Below are positions 1 through 6,878 of a stretch of 11,716 nt of DNA, one piece after another (position 1 is the stretch's first letter; each line of letters starts with the position of its first letter). Location of the stretch: positions 1-11,716 of the forward strand of contig SYDD01000348.1 of assembly GCA_005786775.1 (NCBI GenBank). The letters are read 5' to 3'. The position numbers were made by a program, and so were the translations under genes. The notes beneath the pieces are model-generated. The model saw only the letters and a program-made list of their open reading frames with translations. It was not told the origin of the DNA and made no database searches. The DNA comes from Opitutaceae bacterium. GTDB taxonomy: Bacteria > Verrucomicrobiota > Verrucomicrobiia > Opitutales > Opitutaceae.

Positions 1-705
1 CGGCTTGTCGGGGGTGGGCACCTTGGAGACCTCGACGCGCGAGATGTTCGCCGTCGGCACGTCGAAAAGGGTGTTCGCCCGGCCCGCGCCGCGCGCCGTC
101 GCGAGTTGCGCCCCGTCGAGCTCCAGGCCGGTCTGCGCCGCAGGCAGGCCGCGGATGATGACATTCTGCGCGAGCTGGCCGCCACCCTCATCGATGCTCA
201 CCCCGGGCAGGAACCGCAGGAAATCGCCGATGTTCTCCGCCGAACGGTCCCCGTACTCGTCGTAGGCGACGACGTTGATGAGGTTGGGCGCGAGGCGGCG
301 CTCGTTTAGCGAGACCGCCTGCGCGCTCATCTCCCGGTCGGCCACGACCGTGAACTCGCCGAGGCGCACCGGCTGCTCCCCCGCGCGCGGCCGGAGCTCG
401 AAGTCCCGCGTGACGGCCGTGCCGGGCGGGATCTCCAACGTGGCGGTCTGGGCAGCAAAACCCAAGTAGCTCACCTCCACGCGTACGCGCCCGGCGGGCA
501 CGCCGGGGAGCCGGTAGGCACCGCCGTCATCGGTGACCGCCCGCCGGTCCAGACCCTCGATGGAAACCACCGCGTTGCGCAGGGCGACGCCGCCGGTGGC
601 GTTGAAGACACGGCCCTCGAGGACGCCGGGGGCGGGTTGGGCGGAGGCGGAGGCCACGCACAGGGCGGCCGCGAGGAGAGGCCTTGGGGTGAGGCGGAGG
701 TTCAT
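1..705 (-). CDS. TonB-dependent receptor, N-terminal part (cut by left edge)
   Basis: Outer-membrane active importer for large substrates, energised by TonB-ExbBD. The 235 codons visible start at the ATG at 705 and are open to base 1. Residues 1 to about 25 form a signal peptide ending in ASASAQ. Residues about 30-105 look like a carboxypeptidase-regulatory-like beta-sandwich (VLEGRVFN start, 'TDDGGAYRLPGVPAG' core, 'YLGF' strand). A TonB-box-like stretch (VRLGEFTVVADRE, about 113-125) leads into the plug: 'NIGDFLRFLPGV' (158-169), 'NVIIRGLP' (181-188) and 'NISRVEVSKVPTPD' (220-233). That last signature is typical of verrucomicrobial receptors as I know them. The beta-barrel lies outside the window. 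The gene starts 14 bases after the sialidase stop, so it is co-transcribed, and there is no SusD-like partner in view. Cargo unknown; a released oligosaccharide is the natural guess. Confidence 0.93.
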   Translation of the reverse strand, partial: MNLRLTPRPLLAAALCVASASAQPAPGVLEGRVFNATGGVALRNAVVSIEGLDRRAVTDDGGAYRLPGVPAGRVRVEVSYLGFAAQTATLEIPPGTAVTRDFELRPRAGEQPVRLGEFTVVADREMSAQAVSLNERRLAPNLINVVAYDEYGDRSAENIGDFLRFLPGVSIDEGGGQLAQNVIIRGLPAAQTGLELDGAQLATARGAGRANTLFDVPTANISRVEVSKVPTPDKP

Positions 706-719
706 CGGGGTGAAGGGGA
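706..719 (-). promoter_or_regulatory. C-rich non-Shine-Dalgarno leader, sialidase to TonB receptor junction
   Basis: The 14-base gap reads TCCCCTTCACCCCG before the ATG at 705. There is no purine-rich ribosome site, and translation probably relies on coupling or an unstructured leader. It is part of a recurring pattern across the operon. Confidence 0.4.
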
Positions 720-1922
720 TCAGGGCAGATCGCCGAGCCAGGCAAGGGGAAGCCGGGCGAGCGTGATCCGGGCGTAGGCCCAGTCGCCGCCGCGGCGGGG
801 ATCGCCGGGACGGCCGTTCTCGTAAAGGCAGAGGATCGTGCCGTCGGGGAGGACGGCGAGGTCGCTGTAGGCGCTGGGGCCCTCCTGCAGGAGCTTCCGC
901 ACCGGCCAGGTGCGGCCATCGTCGGCGCTGACGTGGATCGAGACGTGCTTGCGCTCGCGATGCTCCCGCCGCGCGGTGTGCGGGCTGGAGTGCAGCAACA
1001 GGGGGCGGTTCCGGCCGGGGACGCCGGGATGGCTCACCAGACCGGCCATGCAACCGGGCTCCAGCACCTCCTCGAGAAAGCGCGGCGCGCTCCAGCCGGT
1101 GGCCCCGTCCGCACTCTCGACCACCGCGCGCCGGTTGCGGGGATCCGTGTTGCGCGAGCTGAGCACGACACGGCCATCCGCGAGCTCCGCCACGCTCGTC
1201 TCCCCCCCGATGGTCATCGCGAGGTCGCCCCGCTGCCAGGTCGCACCCTGGTCATCGCTGTAGATGACCGCACATCCCCGGCGCCGGGGCGGCGCGGGAT
1301 CCTTGTCGTAGTTGGCCAACCAAATGGGCACGACCAAGCGTCCGTTGCGCAACTGGATCCCGTGGCCGGGGCCGGTCGCCACCGCCTGCCACGGGACCTC
1401 CGACCGGAATCGGTCCAAGGTGGCCGTGATCTCGACCGGGGACGACCATGAGACGCCGTCATCCTCGCTGCGGGAGTGCAAGACCCGCTGGTATTCCACG
1501 CAGTAGACGAGGTGCACCGGGCCCTCGCGCGTCGCGATGAGCATCGGGTTGTTGACCGTCTGCTCCGCGGGGCCGCCCATATCCTTGCGCCGCTTGTCCT
1601 CGGGCATGTGCGGGTTGCGCGGCAGCCGGGGACCAAGGTGGGCAATCTGGCGCGGCGCCCCAAAACTGCGTCCGCCATCGGTGCTGCGGCGCAGGTGGAT
1701 CTCAAGCTCCCCGCGGTCGGCGGCGGTGAACTTCCTCGCCTCCGCGTAGGCAAGGACCGTGCCGCGAGCGCTGACCACGAGGCCCGGGATCCGGTACGAG
1801 GCGAATCCGCCCTGACCCTCGGTGAAGACGTCGATCTTTTCCGGCCCGGCTGCGGCGGGCACGGCGGCGGCCAACGGGGAGAACGCGGGTATCAGGACGG
1901 CGAGCAGCAGAAGCGGGCGCAT
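720..1922 (-). CDS. GH33-type exo-alpha-sialidase (neuraminidase), exported
   Basis: Predicted to hydrolyse terminal alpha-linked sialic acid (or a related nonulosonic acid) from glycans, outside the cytoplasm. The 400 residues begin with a Sec signal peptide (about 1-25). The full sialidase set is visible: the FRIP-type motif YRIP (43-46) giving first triad Arg R44, acid/base Asp candidate D69, Glu E241 in 'GGETSVAELADGR', second Arg R257, third Arg R318 or R319 in 'HTARREHRERKH', nucleophile Tyr Y352 in 'SAYSDLAVLPDGT', and the Tyr-assisting Glu candidate E368 ('LYENG'). Four Asp-boxes (SxDxGxxW/F) sit at 80-87, 152-159, 222-229 and 332-339, as expected for a six-blade propeller. Length fits a bare catalytic domain with no lectin module. 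It lies 7 bases after one TonB receptor and 14 before the next. Specificity for Neu5Ac, Kdn or another acid cannot be read from the sequence. Confidence 0.92.
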   Translation of the reverse strand: MRPLLLLAVLIPAFSPLAAAVPAAAGPEKIDVFTEGQGGFASYRIPGLVVSARGTVLAYAEARKFTAADRGELEIHLRRSTDGGRSFGAPRQIAHLGPRLPRNPHMPEDKRRKDMGGPAEQTVNNPMLIATREGPVHLVYCVEYQRVLHSRSEDDGVSWSSPVEITATLDRFRSEVPWQAVATGPGHGIQLRNGRLVVPIWLANYDKDPAPPRRRGCAVIYSDDQGATWQRGDLAMTIGGETSVAELADGRVVLSSRNTDPRNRRAVVESADGATGWSAPRFLEEVLEPGCMAGLVSHPGVPGRNRPLLLHSSPHTARREHRERKHVSIHVSADDGRTWPVRKLLQEGPSAYSDLAVLPDGTILCLYENGRPGDPRRGGDWAYARITLARLPLAWLGDLP

Positions 1923-1929
1923 CGGGGGA
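1923..1929 (-). promoter_or_regulatory. C-rich leader, TonB receptor to sialidase junction
   Basis: Seven bases (TCCCCCG) separate the receptor TGA from the sialidase ATG at 1922. No Shine-Dalgarno is present in the gap or the last receptor codons (GGTTTTGA), so translational coupling is the likely mode. Confidence 0.4.
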
Positions 1930-4287
1930 TCAAAACCGGGTGGTGAGGTTGAATTCGACCTCGCGGCCCGGGTCCGGCGTGTAGCGGTCCTGGGTCACGA
2001 CGAAGTACATCTCATTGTTGTCGAAAACGTTCTTCACCTTCACGGCGACATCGTGGCGGAGGCGCGCGCCGCGGGCGGGCGGGACACGGTAGCCAAGGAT
2101 GAGGTCGTGGCGGAAAAACGCTGGCGCGACCCAGACCGGCTCGTTGCGCGGGTTGGCGCCGCGATCACTGTCGCGCGGCCCAACGTAGATCGTGCCTAGG
2201 CTGGCGAACGCCCCCCGCAGTCGCCCGGCATCCAGCGTGTACCGGTTGAAGAGCGTGAACTGGTCCTGCGCCTGGCGGGGCTGGGCGAGGCCGGTGCGCG
2301 TCTCGCGCGCGTCGACGTAGGTGTAGCTCCCGAAGGCCAGCCAGCGGTCGGTCAGGCGCAGGTTGAGGTTAAGCTCGAGGCCGGTGCTGCGGAGGCCCTG
2401 CACCTGGCGGAAATACCCAGGGTTGGCGGGATCGGCCTCGGTGACATTCCGCTGCCGGATGTCGAAGACGCAGACGAGCCCCTGCAGCCGGCCGCCGCGG
2501 AGGCTGAACTTGACGCCCGCCTCGCGCTGGGTGCCTTCCTCGGGATCGAGGCCAGAGCCGTCGGGCTGGGTGCGGAACTCGGGGAGGAAAGAGCTGTTCG
2601 CGTTGGCGTACACCGTCCACGCCTTGTCCGCCGTGAGGTGCCAGACGGCGCCGAAGCTGTGGGTGGTGGACGAGGCGGCGGCGATCACCTTGGCCGCGGC
2701 CGGGTTGAGGCGCCGGTTCGGAAAGGTGCCGGTCACTCGGTTCAGGTTGGCGCGGTCGGTCTCGGTGCGACGGAGGCCGAGCTGGAGGAAGGCGCGCTCG
2801 CCGAACGCGGAGATGACGTCGTTGAGGTAGAGTTCGCGGTTACCGATGCGGTTGCGCGTCCACGTGTCGAGGTAGAGCGGCGGGCGGTTCGCCGGCGCGG
2901 GCACCGGCAGCGAGTTGGCGGGCTGGAACACGTTGACCGGCAGGAGGAGGTTGGGGTTGAAGCCGGCCAGCTTCGGGTTGGCGAGGAACTGGGCGTACGT
3001 GAGGTTCGGGAAACGGTTGAGGATCACCCCGCTGGTGGTGTTGAACCCGGAGCCCTCCAGCGCGGCCGAACCGGGCGCCAGTCCGCCGTAGTTGTTCACG
3101 GAGCGGGAGGTCTTGTTGTCGTCGTACTGGAGGTCCCAGGCGTGGCCGGCCAGCAGCTGGTGACGGAGGGGCCCGGTGCGCACGCGGGCGACGAGCTCGT
3201 TGCGCGTGCGGAAGTTCTCCGTGCCGCGCGGCACGTCGCGCCAGCCGCGCGGGGTCAGCACGGCGTCGCGCAGGATAGTCATCGCCTCGATCCACGGCTG
3301 GGTCTCGACCTGGTGCTGGTCTCGGTCGCTGTACTGGAACTGCGAGCGGAACTGCCAGTCGGCGCTGAACACGTGGCGCGCCTCGACCGCCGCCACCTGC
3401 CGGGTGTTCTGGCGGATGTCCCCCGGCCAGGTGTGGTTGTAGTCGCGGCGCCCGAAGCGGTGGTACACGCCGTCGGGCGTACTGACGCCATCCGGATCGC
3501 GGTTCACCATCGGGAACGCCCAGCCGCCGGGGCGGACGTGGCGGTCGCGCGTGTACTCGAGGGTGAGCTGGGTGCGGTCGGAGACGATCCAGGTGAAGGC
3601 CGGGGAGACGTTGAAGCGGTTGCTCGGTGTCCCGCGATAGACCTCAGCGTCGTCCCATTCGACATTGAGCCGGTAAAGCAAGCGCCCACCAAACCACGGC
3701 AGCGGCCCGGTGTGATCAAAGGCCACGCGGTAGGAGTCCTGCGGACCGGCCGAGGCGCGGAGCGAGCCCTGGAAGCGGGCGAGCGGCTTCTTGGTGACGC
3801 GGTTGATCGTGGCCCCGTAGCCACCCTGCCCGTACAGGACGGCCGCGGGCCCCTTGATGACCTCGACGCGCTCGACGTTCGCCACCGACTGCGAGCCGAA
3901 GCCGGCCGGCTGCGGGAACCCGTTGAGCAGGTTGGCCGCCACGCTCCCGAAACCGCGCGCGAGGAACGCGTCGTTCTCGGTCGTCTTGCGGACCGACGCC
4001 TCATAATCGAGCACGTCCGTCGTGTCCCGCGCGAGGATGTCCTCGAGGAACTGCTGGTTGAACACGGTCACACTCAGCGGGAGATCCGCGATCGCCATAT
4101 TCATCCGCGTCACCTCCGCGGAGTTGGCGGACTGGTAACCGATATCGCGCGAGGTGGTGACCTCGAACGCCGAGAGCGTCACGGGCGCTGTGGGCGCGGC
4201 GCCCGGCGCGGCCGGAGCCTGGGCCGCACCCGCGGGCGCGGCGGCGAGCAGGAGGAAAAAGAGGGTGGCAGACGGGCGGGGCTTCAT
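1930..4287 (-). CDS. TonB-dependent receptor, FhuA/siderophore-receptor-like architecture
   Basis: Complete outer-membrane TonB-dependent transporter of 785 residues. The signal peptide covers about 1-22, followed by an Ala/Pro linker. A TonB-box-like segment (VTLSAFEVTT, 36-45) is followed by 'RDIGYQSANS', a pairing common in Verrucomicrobia receptors. The plug runs about 65-168: 'LPLSVTVFNQQFLEDI' (69-84), 'ARGFGS' (110-115) and 'VERVEVIKGPAAVLYGQGG' (138-156), then 'INRVTKKP'. The remainder (about 170-785) is the beta-barrel and ends in a C-terminal Phe, the usual signal for outer-membrane insertion by BAM. By architecture (no N-terminal carboxypeptidase-like domain) it resembles ferric-siderophore receptors, but its place between a sulfatase (14-base gap) and a sialidase (7-base gap) argues for a glycan fragment, released sugar acid or other catabolic cargo. 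No SusD-like gene accompanies it. Confidence 0.94.
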   Translation of the reverse strand: MKPRPSATLFFLLLAAAPAGAAQAPAAPGAAPTAPVTLSAFEVTTSRDIGYQSANSAEVTRMNMAIADLPLSVTVFNQQFLEDILARDTTDVLDYEASVRKTTENDAFLARGFGSVAANLLNGFPQPAGFGSQSVANVERVEVIKGPAAVLYGQGGYGATINRVTKKPLARFQGSLRASAGPQDSYRVAFDHTGPLPWFGGRLLYRLNVEWDDAEVYRGTPSNRFNVSPAFTWIVSDRTQLTLEYTRDRHVRPGGWAFPMVNRDPDGVSTPDGVYHRFGRRDYNHTWPGDIRQNTRQVAAVEARHVFSADWQFRSQFQYSDRDQHQVETQPWIEAMTILRDAVLTPRGWRDVPRGTENFRTRNELVARVRTGPLRHQLLAGHAWDLQYDDNKTSRSVNNYGGLAPGSAALEGSGFNTTSGVILNRFPNLTYAQFLANPKLAGFNPNLLLPVNVFQPANSLPVPAPANRPPLYLDTWTRNRIGNRELYLNDVISAFGERAFLQLGLRRTETDRANLNRVTGTFPNRRLNPAAAKVIAAASSTTHSFGAVWHLTADKAWTVYANANSSFLPEFRTQPDGSGLDPEEGTQREAGVKFSLRGGRLQGLVCVFDIRQRNVTEADPANPGYFRQVQGLRSTGLELNLNLRLTDRWLAFGSYTYVDARETRTGLAQPRQAQDQFTLFNRYTLDAGRLRGAFASLGTIYVGPRDSDRGANPRNEPVWVAPAFFRHDLILGYRVPPARGARLRHDVAVKVKNVFDNNEMYFVVTQDRYTPDPGREVEFNLTTRF

Positions 4288-4301
4288 TTTGGGGACAGGG
4301 T
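4288..4301 (-). promoter_or_regulatory. C-rich leader, sulfatase to TonB receptor junction
   Basis: The 14-base gap reads ACCCTGTCCCCAAA before the ATG at 4287. With the preceding stop it gives CCCTGAACCCTGTCCCC, close to the next junction upstream (5805-5821). No Shine-Dalgarno is seen. The purine stretch coding the sulfatase's Lys tail lies about 20 or more bases away, too far to act as one. Confidence 0.35.
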
Positions 4302-5804
4302 TCAGGGACGTTTCTTCTTCCGGGCGGGCACGGAGTCGCTGGCGGCAGGCGCTGGCGCCACCACGGAACGTTCCCGCAGCACGCCGTCCATCCGCGCGCG
4401 CAGCCCCGCGAGCACGGGCGCGGCGGCCGGTTCGGCGGCGAGTTTACGCTGCTCGACGAACGTGGACCAGCGGGGCAAGGCGCTGGCGGGGTCGCTGTAA
4501 TCGTACAATTCCTCCGCCGTGGTCTCGCGCGCGGGCCAGCTGACCCAGCGGGTGTAACGGTGGGTCGCGGTCCGGATCGAGTAGCCCATCGCCTCGGGGG
4601 CGCCGGCGTTGAAGGGGCGGGAAAACTGGGAGAGCGCGAACTCGCGGCCGGGCGCGGCGGGATCGCGGAGGATCGGGGTCAGGCTCCGGCCGGCCAGGTC
4701 AGCCGGGGGCGGCAGGCCGGCGAGCTCCGCGAGCGTCGGATAAACGTCCACGTACTCGACGATCGCCCGGGTCGGGGCCCCGGGACGCGGCTGGCCAGGC
4801 ACGCGGATCAGCAGCGGCACGCGGGTGTCCAACTCGAAGTTGGTGCCCTTGCACCAGCGCCCGGCGTCGCCGAGGGCAAACCCGTGGTCGCCCCACAGCA
4901 CGACGATGGTGTTGTCCGCGAGGCCCAGTCGGTCGAGGGCGCCGAGCACCTTGCCGATCTGGGCGTCGACGTATGAGACGCAGGCGTAGTAGCCGTGCCG
5001 GAGGCGGACGGTCTCGGCCGGATCGACGCGCTCGTCCTTGGGCATCCCGGAATAGCCGCCCAGCTCGCGGTGGGTGTGGTAGGCCGCGGCGGGTGCGCCC
5101 GCCACCTGCTCCCGCTCGCCGAACAGCGCGAATTTGGCGGGATCGTGCAGGTCCCAGTAGCGCTTGGGGGCGTTGAACGGCAGGTGCGGTTTGAAGAAGC
5201 CGACCGCGAGGAAAAAGGGTTTCGCCTCGGCGCGGAGGCGCCCGAGCGTCTCTACCGCGAGGGCCGCGAGCTTGCCGTCGCTGTAGCCCTCGTCGGGCAC
5301 GTCCGCCGCTTCCCACGGGGCCTGCTTGCCGGTCCCCTCCCCCCGGGGCGACGCGTAGTTCCGCCAGCCGTCCTGCCGCAGGATCTCCGGGGCGGACCAC
5401 GAAGCCGGGTCCAGCTCGCGCTCGTCCCCACTGAAGATCTTGCCCATCGCCTGCGCGAAGTAGCCGTGCTGCTTGAACAGTTGCGGCAGCGTGACGAGGC
5501 CGGGGTTGGTGGCGCGGAACAGGTTCCGGTTGTGCCAGGCCCGGTTGTGGTCAGGCAGGCGCCCGGTCAGCATCGCGGTGCGCGCCGGCCCGCACACGGC
5601 CTGCATCGTGTAAGCCCGCTCGAAAACCCGCGCGCCGGCGGCAAAGCGGTCGAGGTGCGGGGTGAGGGCGAGCGGGTCGCCGTAGCAGCCGAGGGAGACG
5701 CGCAGGTCGTCGACGGCCAGGAACAGGACGTTGGGCCGGGGCGACGGCGCGGCGAGGGCCGGGACGGAAACCAACAGGGCGAGGGCGAGGCGGGGAAGAT
5801 GCAT
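4302..5804 (-). CDS. Iduronate-2-sulfatase-like S1 sulfatase, exported
   Basis: Type I formylglycine sulfatase expected to remove sulfate esters from a glycan. 500 residues with a Sec signal peptide (about 1-19). Metal-site Asps are D32-D33 ('VDDLR'). The maturation motif CGPAR (71-75) supplies Cys71 for conversion to formylglycine. Further active-site candidates are K122 ('MGKIF'), H207 ('FKPHLPF'), D306-H307 ('WGDHGFALG') and K319 ('WCKGTNFE'). The order and wording of these blocks, with 'GYYACVSYVDAQIGKVL' (271-287), match the iduronate-2-sulfatase group, which SulfAtlas places around S1_7 (my assignment). That group also includes enzymes acting on algal glycans, so the name does not fix the substrate. 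The tail is Lys/Arg rich (ARKKKRP, 494-500). A maturation enzyme (FGE) is not in this window. It starts 12 bases after the mutarotase-like gene. Confidence 0.92.
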   Translation of the reverse strand: MHLPRLALALLVSVPALAAPSPRPNVLFLAVDDLRVSLGCYGDPLALTPHLDRFAAGARVFERAYTMQAVCGPARTAMLTGRLPDHNRAWHNRNLFRATNPGLVTLPQLFKQHGYFAQAMGKIFSGDERELDPASWSAPEILRQDGWRNYASPRGEGTGKQAPWEAADVPDEGYSDGKLAALAVETLGRLRAEAKPFFLAVGFFKPHLPFNAPKRYWDLHDPAKFALFGEREQVAGAPAAAYHTHRELGGYSGMPKDERVDPAETVRLRHGYYACVSYVDAQIGKVLGALDRLGLADNTIVVLWGDHGFALGDAGRWCKGTNFELDTRVPLLIRVPGQPRPGAPTRAIVEYVDVYPTLAELAGLPPPADLAGRSLTPILRDPAAPGREFALSQFSRPFNAGAPEAMGYSIRTATHRYTRWVSWPARETTAEELYDYSDPASALPRWSTFVEQRKLAAEPAAAPVLAGLRARMDGVLRERSVVAPAPAASDSVPARKKKRP

Positions 5805-5816
5805 TAGGGGAAGCGT
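5805..5816 (-). promoter_or_regulatory. C-rich leader, mutarotase to sulfatase junction
   Basis: The 12-base gap reads ACGCTTCCCCTA before the ATG at 5804. No Shine-Dalgarno is seen. It resembles the leader at 4288-4301 (shared CCCTGAAC, CT and TCCCC blocks). Confidence 0.35.
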
Positions 5817-6878
5817 TCAGGGTTGCGCCGGGCGCCGGGTCCAGACCTCCGGCGTGCGCACGCCGGGACGGAGTTCGCCGCTGGGAATGACAGACCGGCC
5901 CTCCCACTCGACGACGGGTACCGTCACCGTGGGCCGCGGCATCCGGCCGGCGGAGCGCCAGGCGTCCGCCGCCGGGTCATAGGTCCACGTCGCGCCGGGG
6001 AAACCAGGGTGCGCCGACAGCGGCGTCACCTTCAGCTGCGAGGCGTCGTCGCCGCCCAGCACCACGAAGCCGCGCGCGCCGTCGGGGGGCGCGGGGGTCG
6101 GCGCGGCCACGGCTGGCCGCGGCAGGTCCGCGATCCGACGCCAGCCCTGGCCCGGGTCATAGCGGTAGGCGTCCTGGAGGTACGTCCGCACCGGCTTGCC
6201 CTGCGCGTCCGGCGCGAGCGCGGCGCCGCTGACGAGGAAAAAGGCGCCATCCGCGACCGCGGCGACAGCGAGCATCCGGCCCGGACCCGGCCAGGAGGGC
6301 AGTTCGCGCCAGCGCCGCTCCGGGACGGCAAGGTCCAGCGCCCAGAAGGTCGTGAGCGCCGCGGTGGCATCGGGGGTGGCGATGCCGCCGGCGAGGTAGA
6401 TGGTGGAGCCCAGCAGCGCGCCGCAAAGGTTCGCCACGGGGCGCGGCAGCGCCGGGAACGGCCGCGTGGCAATCCGGCCCTCCTCCCAGCGCAGGAGAAA
6501 CGCGTCGGCGTGGTGGCCCCCGGCGTCACTGCCCCCGAGGCAAAGCACGCCGTCGGGGGTCGGGATGGAGACCCCGTAGCCGAGGGGCCGGGGCAGGCGG
6601 CCGCCGATCTTCCAGGCGCCTTCGGGCCGCTCGAGGACGAAGACCGTGTCGTACCAGACCTTCTCCCCGCCGTCCCACGGACGCTTGCCCGGGAAATTGG
6701 CGCCGCCGGCGACCAGCAGCGCGCCGCGGTGCACGCCGGCGAAGGGATAGGCGAAGCCCTCCGAATCCGGGAGCGGGGCCAATCGCTCCCAGCGCACCGG
6801 CTCGGCGGCGAACACGGGGAGGGAACCCAAGGCGGCGGCCACCAGGGCCAGCCGCCAGGGGCGGGGGCTCGTCCTCAT
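5817..6878 (-). CDS. nanM: Kelch-propeller mutarotase, NanM/YjhT family (N-acetylneuraminate epimerase-like)
   Basis: Likely speeds interconversion of sialic acid anomers (alpha to beta) in the periplasm, the known role of E. coli NanM. 353 residues; the reading frame is open further upstream (to 7352), but the ATG at 6878 is chosen because it begins a clear signal peptide (about 1-25, ending VFAAEP), forms a 4-base ATGA overlap with the upstream sulfatase, and has GGAAGG seven bases before it. Six kelch blades are visible through their strand-glycine motifs: LLVAGG (54-59), VLCLGG (111-116), IYLAGG (160-165), FFLVSG (213-218), FVVLGG (271-276) and SVIPSG (329-334). 'PSGELRPGVRTP' (332-343) near the C-terminus is a family signature. 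It looks like the cyclically permuted mutarotase subgroup. Presence in an operon with a GH33 sialidase supports the role. The symbol is by family resemblance; the sugar could differ. Confidence 0.82.
   Translation of the reverse strand: MRTSPRPWRLALVAAALGSLPVFAAEPVRWERLAPLPDSEGFAYPFAGVHRGALLVAGGANFPGKRPWDGGEKVWYDTVFVLERPEGAWKIGGRLPRPLGYGVSIPTPDGVLCLGGSDAGGHHADAFLLRWEEGRIATRPFPALPRPVANLCGALLGSTIYLAGGIATPDATAALTTFWALDLAVPERRWRELPSWPGPGRMLAVAAVADGAFFLVSGAALAPDAQGKPVRTYLQDAYRYDPGQGWRRIADLPRPAVAAPTPAPPDGARGFVVLGGDDASQLKVTPLSAHPGFPGATWTYDPAADAWRSAGRMPRPTVTVPVVEWEGRSVIPSGELRPGVRTPEVWTRRPAQP

Noticed and set aside
2638..4500. A 620-codon open frame on the plus strand
   Set aside because: It is antisense to the TonB receptor and the sulfatase. 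The translation is Arg/Val/Gly/Ala-rich with no recognisable domain or signal peptide. Long antisense frames are common in GC-rich DNA because stops are rare there.
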